Assembly: GCA_039961635.1 (NCBI GenBank)
Contig: JABRWB010000012.1
Span: 1-64,000, forward strand
Origin: a bacterium
GTDB lineage: Bacteria > 4484-113 > JAGGVC01
DNA length: 64,000 nucleotides
Reading direction: 5' to 3'
The notes under the pieces were generated by a model, which saw only the letters and a list, made by a program, of their open reading frames with translations, did no database searches and was not told the origin of the DNA. Numbering within the stretch: the stretch's first letter is position 1; every line of letters starts with the position of its first letter. The translations under genes and the position numbers were made by a program. This document shows, piece by piece, positions 7,969 through 16,304 of this stretch.

Positions 7969-9168
7969 ATGGCGAAGCGGGAATCGGCCAAGCGCGGCAC
8001 CAAAACAAGCGGATTCGGAGTCTCCAAGCGGGAGTCGCACGACGCATCCAAGTTTTACAAATCCAGGCTTTACGAAGGGCTGCCCAAGGAGGATAAGGAT
8101 GCCGTAGAGCCGCCGCCGCCCGCGGAAATCCCCCCCTGGGCGAACAAAATCTACTGCGCCGACAGCCGCGACATGAGTTTCATCCCCGACAACTCCATCG
8201 CTCTGATGGTCACCTCGCCGCCTTACAACGTGAGCAAGGACTACGACGCCGACCTGACGCTAAAGGAATACCTCGACCTGCTAGCCGCCGTCTTCGCGGA
8301 AACCAAACGGGTGCTAATCCCCGGCGGGCGGATGTGCATAAACGTCGCCGGCGTGGGCCGCAAGCCGTACATCCCGCTGCACCATTACATCGGCCAAATT
8401 TGCACGCACGATTTGGGGTTGCTGATGCGCGGCGAGATAATCTGGGACAAAAGCGCATCCAGCGGCGTAAGCTGCGCGTGGGGCAGCTTCCGGTCGCCTA
8501 CGAATCCGACGCTGCGCGACGTGCACGAGTACATCCTGGTGTTCAGCAAGGGGAAGTACCGGCGGGACGCGCGGCCGCAATTGCAAACCACAGAGGCGCA
8601 GGGGAGCAGAGAGGAAGAACGAACCGCAAAGGCACAGAGGCGCGGAGATGTACTCGTAGGGGCGCAATGCGTGCGCCCGCAATCGAGCCGCAGGGACGCA
8701 ACGGCAGAACCGGTTGAAGGCAAAGTTTCGGAGCCGCGGGAAGGTGACGCCGCGGCGATTTCCGCCGCCGGCGGATTCGGCATCTCATCCGAGGAATTCA
8801 CCGAATACACGAAATCGGTCTGGCGGTTCCCGACGGTCAGCGCAAAGCGGGCGGGGCATCCCGCGCCGTTCCCGGAGGAACTTCCGGCAAGGCTGATCAA
8901 GCTGTACACGTTTCCGGGCGTGTATTCGGACATTTCCGCCTCCGCGCACGGCGGTCCATGCGAATCGAGTCAATCCAAGAAGCTAATCGCCGCGCCGGAT
9001 ATCGTCCTCGATCCGTTCTGCGGAAGCGGGACGACATGCATCGCCGCGGCGAAACTGCGGCGGGGATATGTGGGGGTGGATAAGGATGAGGAGTATTGCG
9101 CGAGGGCTCAGACCAACATTTCAGCTGTAGGGGCGGCTGGCAGCCGCCCGTATTTACAATCGAATTAG
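7969..9168 (+). CDS. Site-specific DNA methyltransferase (N4/N6 type) with in-frame repeat insertions
   Basis: About 399 residues. The catalytic motif TSPPYNV comes first (about residue 80) and the AdoMet motif DPFCGSGTT near the C-terminus, the beta-class order of amino-methyltransferases acting on adenine N6 or cytosine N4. Between the target-recognition part (VHEYILVFSKGKYRR) and the continuation (SSEEFTEYTKSVWRFPT) lies about 75 residues of low-complexity sequence made by dispersed repeats (8585-8680). The C-terminal AVGAAGSRPYLQSN is likewise read from a hairpin repeat. No restriction endonuclease gene is adjacent, so it is orphan here. Start at ATG 7969 is chosen from the leaderless promoter geometry. 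Whether the enlarged enzyme is active cannot be told. Confidence 0.85.
   Translation: MAKRESAKRGTKTSGFGVSKRESHDASKFYKSRLYEGLPKEDKDAVEPPPPAEIPPWANKIYCADSRDMSFIPDNSIALMVTSPPYNVSKDYDADLTLKEYLDLLAAVFAETKRVLIPGGRMCINVAGVGRKPYIPLHHYIGQICTHDLGLLMRGEIIWDKSASSGVSCAWGSFRSPTNPTLRDVHEYILVFSKGKYRRDARPQLQTTEAQGSREEERTAKAQRRGDVLVGAQCVRPQSSRRDATAEPVEGKVSEPREGDAAAISAAGGFGISSEEFTEYTKSVWRFPTVSAKRAGHPAPFPEELPARLIKLYTFPGVYSDISASAHGGPCESSQSKKLIAAPDIVLDPFCGSGTTCIAAAKLRRGYVGVDKDEEYCARAQTNISAVGAAGSRPYLQSN
8585..8680. repeat. Dispersed repeats inserted inside methyltransferase gene
   Basis: Two repeat types are joined. One is a purine-rich run with iterated CAGAGG units (ACCACAGAGGCGCAGGGG, then ACCGCAAAGGCACAGAGG). 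The other is a hairpin GTAGGGGCGCA...TGCGCCC (8655-8678, 7-bp stem). Both resemble, from memory, intergenic repeats common in environmental bacterial genomes. Here they keep the reading frame open and fall between conserved methyltransferase motifs. Confidence 0.6.
9128..9153. repeat. GTAGGGGCGGCT hairpin repeat at 3' end of methyltransferase gene
   Basis: GGGCGGCT and AGCCGCCC form an 8-bp stem with a 3-base loop after TAGG. It has the same design as the hairpin at 8655-8678 and encodes part of the protein's C-terminus. It may also help end transcription, though no T-run follows. Confidence 0.55.
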
Positions 9169-9175
9169 GGTATAG

Positions 9176-9652
9176 CTAGTAAATAGGAGTGTCTATGAAA
9201 AATTGGAACGCAATATAGCCCAAGCACGCAAAGACAATCAGGCGTATTATAACTCGTATTCGAAATGAAAGAACATCAATTTCTCGTTCTTCCAAATCGC
9301 AATCGGATTCTGGGTTGTAGTTTGTGCGATACGGGTAATGCGTCGTTGCAAAGCACCATGAGGTTAATATTCCAGCAAGAAAAAAAACCACGCCACCCGG
9401 ACCTACGCACAAAAACAATGAGAATGAAATGGAGAGCGCGAGTAAATCCAGTGTCGAACTCAATATTAGGTGTTTAAGTCCTTTGGGCCAAATCTGTTTT
9501 GGCAGGAGACTATACGACCATGAGCCGTCATTATTATGATCAAAAAACCAAAGCCAAACTCCAAGAAAAGCTAATGCTACAACGGAGAGAAATGCCGCTC
9601 CAACTGAAATATATTCAATGCGGTCTATATGTCCAAGTGAAAACCAACTCAA
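9176..9652 (-). CDS. Small AT-rich membrane protein, four predicted helices
   Basis: 158 residues, no family recognised. Hydrophobic segments lie at about 16-37, 62-85, 86-106 and 130-152; an acidic hydrophilic stretch (SDCDLEEREIDV) sits between the third and fourth. The TTG start at 9652 follows the stop of the fumarase gene by four bases and shares the GGGGGAGG near the end of that gene, suggesting translational coupling. Composition is more AT-rich than its neighbours, hinting at separate origin. Convergent with the methyltransferase gene, with seven bases between the stops. Confidence 0.6.
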   Translation of the reverse strand: MSWFSLGHIDRIEYISVGAAFLSVVALAFLGVWLWFFDHNNDGSWSYSLLPKQIWPKGLKHLILSSTLDLLALSISFSLFLCVGPGGVVFFLAGILTSWCFATTHYPYRTNYNPESDCDLEEREIDVLSFRIRVIIRLIVFACLGYIAFQFFIDTPIY

Positions 9653-9656
9653 ATCC

Positions 9657-10505
9657 TCACACCTCCCCCTCCTTATGCCGTGCGGCGTTGCATTGGATGT
9701 TCACCGCGACGGGGAAGCTCGCGATGTGGCAGGGCGCCATTTTCACCTTGACCGCGGCGGCGGTCTGCGTCCCGCCCAGGCCGCCCGGCCCTACGCCGGT
9801 TTTGTTCACGAGTTCCAGCAATTCGGCTTCCAGCGCCGCAAGCTCCGGGTCGGGATTGGCCTCGTCGAGCGGGCAAAGGAGGGATTCTTTCGCAAGCTGC
9901 GCCACGCGCTCGAAGTTGCCGCCGATCCCGACGCCGACGATTATCGGCGGGCAGGGGTTCGAGCCCGCTTTCTTAACCTGCTCGACGACGAACCGCTTGA
10001 CGCCTTCCACGCCGTCCGCCGGCTTCATCATCGCCACCGCGCTCATGTTCTCGCTTCCGCCGCCCTTAGCCGCGAGCGTGATTTTCACTTTGTCGCCCGC
10101 GACCATTTTCAGGTGCACTATCGCGGGCGTGTTGTCGCCCGTGTTCTTGTCGCGCCTGTACGGATGCGAATAGACGCTCTTGCGCAGGAAGTTGTCCTTG
10201 TACGCCCGGCGCACGCCCTCGTCCACGGCCTCCTGCAGCGTCGCGCCCGACAGGTGGCAGTCCTGCCCCCACTCGACGAAGACGACCGCAAGCCCCGTGT
10301 CCTGGCACATCGGAACCTGCTCGTTGGCCGCGATTTCCGCGTTCGCCAGAAGCTGCTCCATCACGAGCCTGCCGACCGGGCTTTCCTCGTTCGCCTGCAT
10401 TTCGCGGAAACGCGCCTTCACGTCCTCCGGCAGGTAAAACGCCGCCTCCCGGCACAGCCGCTCCACGCATTCGGTAATTTTCGACGCTTCGATCTCCCTG
10501 ATCAT
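9657..10505 (-). CDS. Class I fumarate hydratase, alpha subunit
   Basis: 282 residues, equal to the N-terminal (alpha) part of iron-sulfur fumarase or the TtdA subunit of tartrate dehydratase. Expected cluster cysteines are present in MCQDTG (Cys67), SNPCPPII and NIQCNAARH, which hold the [4Fe-4S] centre that activates water addition to fumarate; GGGSENMS is also conserved. A beta subunit is needed for activity in two-subunit enzymes and none is adjacent: the upstream gene is a crotonase eight bases away and the downstream gene a membrane protein. The beta subunit must lie elsewhere. ATG 10505 follows TTAGGAGC. Substrate, fumarate or another hydroxy-diacid, is inferred only. Confidence 0.9.
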   Translation of the reverse strand: MIREIEASKITECVERLCREAAFYLPEDVKARFREMQANEESPVGRLVMEQLLANAEIAANEQVPMCQDTGLAVVFVEWGQDCHLSGATLQEAVDEGVRRAYKDNFLRKSVYSHPYRRDKNTGDNTPAIVHLKMVAGDKVKITLAAKGGGSENMSAVAMMKPADGVEGVKRFVVEQVKKAGSNPCPPIIVGVGIGGNFERVAQLAKESLLCPLDEANPDPELAALEAELLELVNKTGVGPGGLGGTQTAAAVKVKMAPCHIASFPVAVNIQCNAARHKEGEV

Positions 10506-10513
10506 CGCTGCTC

Positions 10514-11338
10514 CTAAACTTCGGTATCCACCGTGTCCGCGGCTGGCCGGGCCTCGACCCACGGAGGCTTGGAACGCGCCAGGAACGACCGCAGTCCCTC
10601 CTGGCCTTCGTCGCTTGCGCGCATCGCCGCGATAAGCTCGGCGGTGTAGCTTTCGAAATCCTCGGGCTTGAAGTCCGCAACGCGCGCGATCAGCCATTTG
10701 ATCTGCGCCTGCGCGTCCGGCGCGCCCTGGCAAAGCTCGTTGGCGATTTTGGAAATCGCGGTATCCAGCGCCTCCGGCGGCTGGACGGACGCGACGAGGC
10801 CGATCCGCATCGCTTCTTCCGCATCGAACCGCTCTCCCGTGAGGAAATAGCGGTGCGCCGCGGCCGCGCCGATCTTGTAAATCACGAACGGGGAGATTAC
10901 GCTGGGCGCGATGCCGAGGCGCACTTCGGTGAATCCGAACAGCGCGCGCTCGCTGGCGACGGCGATGTCGCAGGCGGCGACAAGTCCCATCCCGCCGCCG
11001 AGCGCCGCGCCGTGGACGCGGGCGATAACCGGCTTTGGGCAGCGGAAAATGGAGGAGTACATCCGCGCCATCTTGAGCGTCTCCTCCATGTTCGCCTCCT
11101 TGTCCAATTCGGCGGACTGCGCCATCCAGTCCAGGTCTGCTCCCGCGGAGAAAGAACGGCCGGTTCCGCCGAGGATGATCGTGCGCACGTCCGGGTTGAT
11201 TCCGAGCGCTATGAAGGCGTGCGTCAGCTCTTCTATCACGGTGGCGTTGAACGCGTTGTGCCGGTCGGGCCGGTTCAGCCAGATGTGGGCCACCGGAGGC
11301 GAATCGTCAACTTCCAGCGTTGTGAAATCGAAGTCCAT
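10514..11338 (-). CDS. Enoyl-CoA hydratase/isomerase (crotonase family)
   Basis: 274 residues. The two oxyanion-hole segments are clear: FSAGADLDWM and HGAALGGGMGLVAACD; the second is followed by FGFTEVRLGIAPSVISPFV, where the Glu fits a catalytic hydratase residue. The pattern is closest to methylglutaconyl-CoA hydratase-like members used in leucine and branched acyl-CoA catabolism. It heads a likely transcript with fumarase alpha and the small membrane protein. Acyl-CoA chemistry also fits icmF nearby, but the two are not co-transcribed. Substrate is inferred. Confidence 0.88.
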   Translation of the reverse strand: MDFDFTTLEVDDSPPVAHIWLNRPDRHNAFNATVIEELTHAFIALGINPDVRTIILGGTGRSFSAGADLDWMAQSAELDKEANMEETLKMARMYSSIFRCPKPVIARVHGAALGGGMGLVAACDIAVASERALFGFTEVRLGIAPSVISPFVIYKIGAAAAHRYFLTGERFDAEEAMRIGLVASVQPPEALDTAISKIANELCQGAPDAQAQIKWLIARVADFKPEDFESYTAELIAAMRASDEGQEGLRSFLARSKPPWVEARPAADTVDTEV

Positions 11339-11498
11339 CGGGCGTCCTTGCCGGAATCCGCGCCGCGATATGCGCTGCGCGGCGGTATTTTAGCACGGGG
11401 GATGTGGGAAGCGAATCGTATTACATTAATTTGGAAACGAAATAAAAAAAATAGAATGTCGGTTTCTTATAAAAGAAATGGGATTGCGCCTATAATTT

Positions 11499-12113
11499 TC
11501 AGGACTTTGAGCGTCCGAATCTTAAAAACGCAAGCAACATAAACACCGCGCCTAGTATCAGGCCGCCGAATACAAGTCCAAGCGTGCCGAAAACGGTGCC
11601 CAGGATTTTGCCCGTGAAATCCTTGCCGATCGCAAGGACCGTGGCGGGATGCGCGGCTGCGGAACCGGAGGAATCCGCGCCATCCGCCGGCTCGTCGGAG
11701 TGGCCGTCTTCCGGCTCGTTCCCGGCAAGCGCAGATATTTTGTATCCGCCCGGCTGCGCCGCGTCGAAAGTGAATATCGCGTTCCCGGAAAACGCGCCGA
11801 CACTGTAGTTGCCGGACATTTGCGAAGGCTTCACCGGCACTTCCTCGCCGCCCGGGCCGGTCACTTTTACGTCAAGGCCGTACAGCTCCAGCCCGCTCGA
11901 ATAATATTTGCCGTCCACAAAGCTCTTGTATTCGTGGAATATCGTGTACACGCCCGGCTCGGCCGCATGGAATTCGCCTTCGCCCGGAATCACGATGCGC
12001 TGCATCTGGCCGGGCACCGAGGTGACTCCCGAAATCAGCCGCCAGACCGCGCCGCCGATGCCGCCGATGACGACGAGGACCGCAAGCACGATGAATCCCC
12101 AACGCACGCCCAC
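11499..12113 (-). CDS. Hypothetical protein with two terminal membrane helices
   Basis: 204 residues, not recognised. A membrane helix at about 6-27 (FIVLAVLVVIGGIGGAVW) and another at about 172-195 enclose a region outside the membrane of about 140 residues that is rich in Gly and Tyr and looks beta-structured (EPGVYTIFHEYKSF; AQPGGYKISALAG), resembling Ig-like or FixH-like folds without a definite motif. An acidic linker (EPEDGHSDEPADGAD) precedes the second helix. It lies 30 bases downstream of ileS on the same strand and may be read through from it. Confidence 0.65.
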   Translation of the reverse strand: MGVRWGFIVLAVLVVIGGIGGAVWRLISGVTSVPGQMQRIVIPGEGEFHAAEPGVYTIFHEYKSFVDGKYYSSGLELYGLDVKVTGPGGEEVPVKPSQMSGNYSVGAFSGNAIFTFDAAQPGGYKISALAGNEPEDGHSDEPADGADSSGSAAAHPATVLAIGKDFTGKILGTVFGTLGLVFGGLILGAVFMLLAFLRFGRSKS

Positions 12114-12143
12114 GGGCAGTATTGTAGCGCCAGGCTGTAAAGC

Positions 12144-15100
12144 TTAGACGGTTCCAATCATAAAGCTAAGCGGATATCCGTCTATTTCCGTGTCAACCGC
12201 GTATTCGCCTGAAAGCGATGGTTCTTCTTTCCAATCGGTGGCCAATACTTCAGCGCAAATATAATCCTTATGCGCGCGCAAATCGTTCGCAAGCTCGGGC
12301 GGCAATGCCAGCTTCAGATATACGCGCGCCTCGTAATTCAAATCCAGCTCCTTGCGCCGAGTCTGGATGCGGTTGACCAGCTCCCGCGCGCGCCCTTCCG
12401 CCAGAAGCTCCGGCGTTATGTGCGTGTCGAGGACGACGAGGAGGTCTTCCGCGGCCTGGCAGGCCGTGCCCTCCTGCTGGATTATCTGCACATCCACTTC
12501 GCTCGCGAGTATTTCCAGCGGCGCGCCGTCAACCGTCACTTCCGCCTTTCCGTCGCGTTCCAATGCGGATACAAAGGATGAAACGTCTTCCAGGGATTCG
12601 ACGGCGGCTTTCGCCTTCGGCAAAAGCTTGCCAAGGCGCGGCCCCGCGACAGGGAAATTGAGCTTTGCGCGCTTCTCGACGAAATGCGCGGAATCGCTCG
12701 CGAACCGGATTTCTTTGACGTTCAATTCTTCCGCGATTATTTCCGAATATCTTTCCAGCCGCGCAAGCTTGCCAGCATCCGTGCTGACCATCGTCGCCGC
12801 GGAAAGCGGCTGGCGGATTTTCACCTTGCCCACCGCGCGCGCGCTGCGTCCGAGATTTACCGCGAGCAGCACGTCGTGCATGTCCGCGTCAAGCGCCTCG
12901 TCCACGCGCGCAAGGTCCGGTTCGGGCCAGGTTTCGAGATGCACGCTGTCGAGCGCGCCCGGCAGTTTGCCTGCCGCAAGATTTTGATATATGGATTCCG
13001 CCAAAAACGGGATGAACGGCGCGCAAAGCCTTGCCATTCCGACCAGGATTTCGTACAGCGTCGAGTACGCCGCCCATTTGTCCGCGTTTTTTTCGCTTTG
13101 CCAGAACCGGCGGCGGCTGCGGCGCAGATACCAATTCGACAGGTGATCCACGAACTCGACAAGCACCTGGGTGCAATCGGTGATGTGATAGCCTTCAAGG
13201 AAATCGGTGACTTTTTTCGCGGTGTGCGCGAACCGGCCGCGGATCCACCGGTCGAGAAGCGACAAATCGCCGTCCGAAACGCGGTGCTCCACGGGATCGA
13301 AATCGTCTATGTTCGCGTAGATCGTGAAAAAGCTGTACACGTTGTACAGCGGGATCAAAAACTGCTGCTGGCTTTCGCGCACGGCGCGGTCGAAGAACCG
13401 AATCGGTCCGAGCGGCTGGGCCTGGAAGAAGTACCAGCGCGCGGCGTCCGCGCCCTGGCGCTCCGCGACGTCCATCAGGTTGACGACGTTGCCGAGCCGC
13501 TTGCTCATTTTTCGTCCCTGCTCGTCGAGGACGTGTCCGTTCGCGATGCAGACGCGGTAAGCGGGCGGCCGCTCGTCCACCACCGATTTGTCGCCAGTTT
13601 CCGCAGCGAGCTTTTGAAATTCCGGATCGTTCGCTAGAAACGTGCCGATAACTTGCAGCGTGAAAAACCATCCGCGCGTCTGGTCTATCCCTTCCGAGAT
13701 GAAACTCGCAGGCCACCAGTCGGTCAGCGGAAACTTGTCCCGCTCGAACGGGAAATGCACCTGCGCGTACGGCATCGAGCCCGCGTCGAACCAGCAGTCT
13801 ATGACTTCAGGGACGCGGCGCCAGGTTCCGCCGTTTCCGTCGCTCCATTCGATTTTGTCTATGTACGGGCGGTGCGGATTGAATTGCGCGAGATCGTAGA
13901 AATCCGCGGGTGCGGATATGCCCGCCGCGTCGAACAGCTCCGCGTAGCTTCCGAAGCAGCGCATCTCGCCGGTCTTGTCGTTTATCCAGATCGGAAGCGG
14001 GGTTCCCCAGTAACGGTTGCGCGATACCGCCCAGTCGATAACGCCTTCCAGCCAGTTGCCCATCCGGCCGTCGCGTACATGCTCGGGCCGCCATTCGACG
14101 CGCTTGTTCGCCGCGACGAGTTCGTCCTTTATCGCGGTCGTCTTGAAAAACCAGCTGTCGATCGCGTAATAGATAAGCGGCGTGTCGTGTCGCCAGCAGT
14201 AAGGATACTGGTGCGCGTACTTCTCGCTCTTGAACAGAAGGCCGCGGTACTTGAGGTCGGTGATGACGTCCGGATCGACGCCTTCGCCCTGGCCGAAGTT
14301 TTTTATCAGCTTGCCTTTCCATGACTCGTGGTTGGCCTCGACTTCGGGCACAAGCCCGCCGTCCAGCCGCACCGCGCAATTCACCGGCAGGTCGTATTTC
14401 AATCCGATTTTGTAGTCGTCTTCGCCGAACGCGGGCGCGATGTGGACGATGCCCGTGCCGTCCTCCGTCGTCACGAATTCGCCCAGCGTCGCGTACCAGC
14501 AGTCTTTGCCCTGCGTGCCGAGATCCGGATAAAGCGGCGTGTACTCCACGCGCTCAAGCGCCGCGCCGGGGAACTCCGCCAGCACAGGGGCGTTTTCCAA
14601 AGCATAAGCGGCCAGGAGGGGCTTCGCGAGAACGAGCCTTTCCTTGCCCGCCTTCGCGTCCTCATGCTCTATTGCGACATAAGTGACTTCCGGATGCACG
14701 CAGACCGCGACGTTGGATAAAAGCGTCCACGGCGTCGTAGTCCAAACGAGGAAGCTCGTCGCGTCGTCCGCGGTGAATCCGCCGAATGATTGGCCGGGCT
14801 TGATTCGCATCCGCACCGTTACGGACGGATCCTTCACTTCCTGGTAATTCTGCGCGACTTCGTGGCTTGACAGAGTGGTTCCGCAAAGCGGGCAATATGG
14901 AAGTATCTTGTGCCCCTTGTATAGGAGGCCGCGCGCGAACATCCGCGAAAGTATCCACCAAACGGACTCGATGTACTTGTTGTCCATGGTGAAATACGCG
15001 TCGGCAGTATCCAGCCAGAATCCGATGCGGTGAGTCTGCTCCACCCAGTCGTCAACGTATTCGAGCACGCTTTCCCTGCACTTGTCGTTGAAAAACGCGA

Positions 15101-15461
15101 TGGATTCCTCGCGCGTGGGCTTGAGCGACTCGATTTCGTTTTTCTCGGTGAGGCCGAGACGCTTTTCCATTTCGATTTCGACGGGCAGGCCATGGCAGTC
15201 CCAGCCGCCTTTGCGCTTGACGTGAAAGCCCTGCATCGTGCGAAAGCGGGGAAACAGGTCTTTCAAAATCCTGGTGAGCATATTTCCGATGTGCGGGCTG
15301 TTGTTCGCGGTCGGCGGGCCTTCGTAGAACAAATACTTTCCCTTGGGCGCTTCTTTGGCTATACTGCGCGCGAATACGTCGCGCTCCTTCCAAAGCGCGA
15401 GCATTTCCCTGTCCAATTCGGGAAAGTTGTAGCCCGTATCAACTTTTTTGAACTTGCCCAT
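12144..15461 (-). CDS. ileS: Isoleucyl-tRNA synthetase
   Basis: 1105 residues. It charges tRNA-Ile. The class I signatures are intact: HIGN at 57-60 within PPTANNSPHIGN, and KMSKR near residue 650. The large CP1 editing domain with its Trp/Thr-rich WTTTPWTL lies between them. Length and the N-terminal wording (GFHVKRKGGWDCHGLPVEIE) fit the eukaryote-like type II IleRS, often mupirocin-tolerant, rather than the E. coli type I enzyme. The ATG at 15461 is preferred because GCGAGG lies just upstream; a TTG at 15467 would add two residues. It is followed by a membrane-protein gene 30 bases on. Confidence 0.96.
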   Translation of the reverse strand: MGKFKKVDTGYNFPELDREMLALWKERDVFARSIAKEAPKGKYLFYEGPPTANNSPHIGNMLTRILKDLFPRFRTMQGFHVKRKGGWDCHGLPVEIEMEKRLGLTEKNEIESLKPTREESIAFFNDKCRESVLEYVDDWVEQTHRIGFWLDTADAYFTMDNKYIESVWWILSRMFARGLLYKGHKILPYCPLCGTTLSSHEVAQNYQEVKDPSVTVRMRIKPGQSFGGFTADDATSFLVWTTTPWTLLSNVAVCVHPEVTYVAIEHEDAKAGKERLVLAKPLLAAYALENAPVLAEFPGAALERVEYTPLYPDLGTQGKDCWYATLGEFVTTEDGTGIVHIAPAFGEDDYKIGLKYDLPVNCAVRLDGGLVPEVEANHESWKGKLIKNFGQGEGVDPDVITDLKYRGLLFKSEKYAHQYPYCWRHDTPLIYYAIDSWFFKTTAIKDELVAANKRVEWRPEHVRDGRMGNWLEGVIDWAVSRNRYWGTPLPIWINDKTGEMRCFGSYAELFDAAGISAPADFYDLAQFNPHRPYIDKIEWSDGNGGTWRRVPEVIDCWFDAGSMPYAQVHFPFERDKFPLTDWWPASFISEGIDQTRGWFFTLQVIGTFLANDPEFQKLAAETGDKSVVDERPPAYRVCIANGHVLDEQGRKMSKRLGNVVNLMDVAERQGADAARWYFFQAQPLGPIRFFDRAVRESQQQFLIPLYNVYSFFTIYANIDDFDPVEHRVSDGDLSLLDRWIRGRFAHTAKKVTDFLEGYHITDCTQVLVEFVDHLSNWYLRRSRRRFWQSEKNADKWAAYSTLYEILVGMARLCAPFIPFLAESIYQNLAAGKLPGALDSVHLETWPEPDLARVDEALDADMHDVLLAVNLGRSARAVGKVKIRQPLSAATMVSTDAGKLARLERYSEIIAEELNVKEIRFASDSAHFVEKRAKLNFPVAGPRLGKLLPKAKAAVESLEDVSSFVSALERDGKAEVTVDGAPLEILASEVDVQIIQQEGTACQAAEDLLVVLDTHITPELLAEGRARELVNRIQTRRKELDLNYEARVYLKLALPPELANDLRAHKDYICAEVLATDWKEEPSLSGEYAVDTEIDGYPLSFMIGTV

Positions 15462-15522
15462 GCTCAACCTCGCCCCGCGCGATGCGGGATTTCGGAACAG
15501 CCTGTTTCAAATTAAATTCGGC

Positions 15523-15565
15523 AAAAAAACAGGGTGCCCGACGCGTGCTACGTCTGGACACCCTG
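15523..15565 (-). terminator. Terminator downstream of tRNA-Leu
   Basis: On the minus strand CAGGGTG (from 15565) pairs with CACCCTG (ending 15530), with an inner GACG/CGTC stem, followed by seven T. It lies 13 bases after the tRNA and before ileS, so it should separate the two transcripts. Confidence 0.75.
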
Positions 15566-15578
15566 ATGAAGTTCTCAG

Positions 15579-15661
15579 TGCCGGGAACCGGACTTGAACC
15601 GGTACGGGATTTCTCCCGAGGGATTTTAAGTCCCTTGCGTCTGCCATTCCGCCACCCCGGC
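15579..15661 (-). tRNA. tRNA-Leu (anticodon UAA)
   Basis: The minus strand folds into a complete class II cloverleaf: acceptor GCCGGGG/TCCCGGC, anticodon stem AGGGA/TCCCT around CTTAAAA (anticodon TAA), a long variable arm (CGGGAGAAATCCCG) and the T-loop TTCAAGT. Discriminator base is A. The CCA tail is not encoded. Confidence 0.96.
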
Positions 15662-15684
15662 GTTCAGGCAACGCGCCAAACCGC

Positions 15685-16143
15685 CTAACGCCTTTTTTTC
15701 ATGCCTCCGCGTTTAGCCTCGATGCTCCTTTTCACGTCCAAGTTGTTTTCGCTGGAATGCTTCTTGAAGTTTTTGAGCATTCCTTCGAAATCGTCATGGC
15801 GATGGTGGTCGTGTGAAAAGTTGATGTTGGGCGGCTCGCCCAGGAACATCTCGACGTTCTCGCGGAGTTCGTCCCTCGGGTCGGGTAAAGGAGGCTTGGT
15901 GTATTCCAGACTGGACGCCTGCTTGATCGACAGCTCGATCCTGCCGTCTTCCTGTATGGATAGAACCTTGACCTTCACCTTTTGGTTGGGCTTAACGGCA
16001 CTGTGGATGTCCTTCACATAGCTGTCACTAATCTCGCTAATGTGAACGAGCCCCTTCTTTCCGTTCTGCAGCCAAACGAACGCGCCGAAGTTGCGGATCT
16101 CCGCGATTCTGCCTTGAACGACATCGTTCACCTCAAGCGCCAA
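15685..16143 (-). CDS. S1-domain RNA-binding protein
   Basis: 152 residues. One S1 OB-fold fills residues 1-75 (GRIAEIRNFGAFVWLQNGKK, GLVHISEIS, VKVKVLSIQEDGRIELSIKQ), as in the small YabR/GSP13 proteins that associate with ribosomes or mRNA. The remainder is a charged tail ending in KRSIEAKRGGMKKRR, suited to RNA contact. Translation starts at TTG 16143, supported by AAAGGAGGTGA. It lies between the ychF-like gene upstream and the tRNA downstream on the same strand. Confidence 0.85.
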   Translation of the reverse strand: MALEVNDVVQGRIAEIRNFGAFVWLQNGKKGLVHISEISDSYVKDIHSAVKPNQKVKVKVLSIQEDGRIELSIKQASSLEYTKPPLPDPRDELRENVEMFLGEPPNINFSHDHHRHDDFEGMLKNFKKHSSENNLDVKRSIEAKRGGMKKRR

Positions 16144-16304
16144 ATCTATTCACCTCCTTTGCTCCCGGGATGGGATGGATGAAGTAAAGAGCCACCAATT
16201 ATAACGCGGCGACGGCCGCTGTCAATATAAAACGTGCAAAATGCCGGTACAATCCGATAATTCGATTCGCAATACGCGATTTCGCGCGAGGCCGGAAGGC
16301 GTTT

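Noticed and set aside
12684-13637. Plus-strand frame opposite ileS
   Set aside because: Shadow of the synthetase; no start signal or domain.
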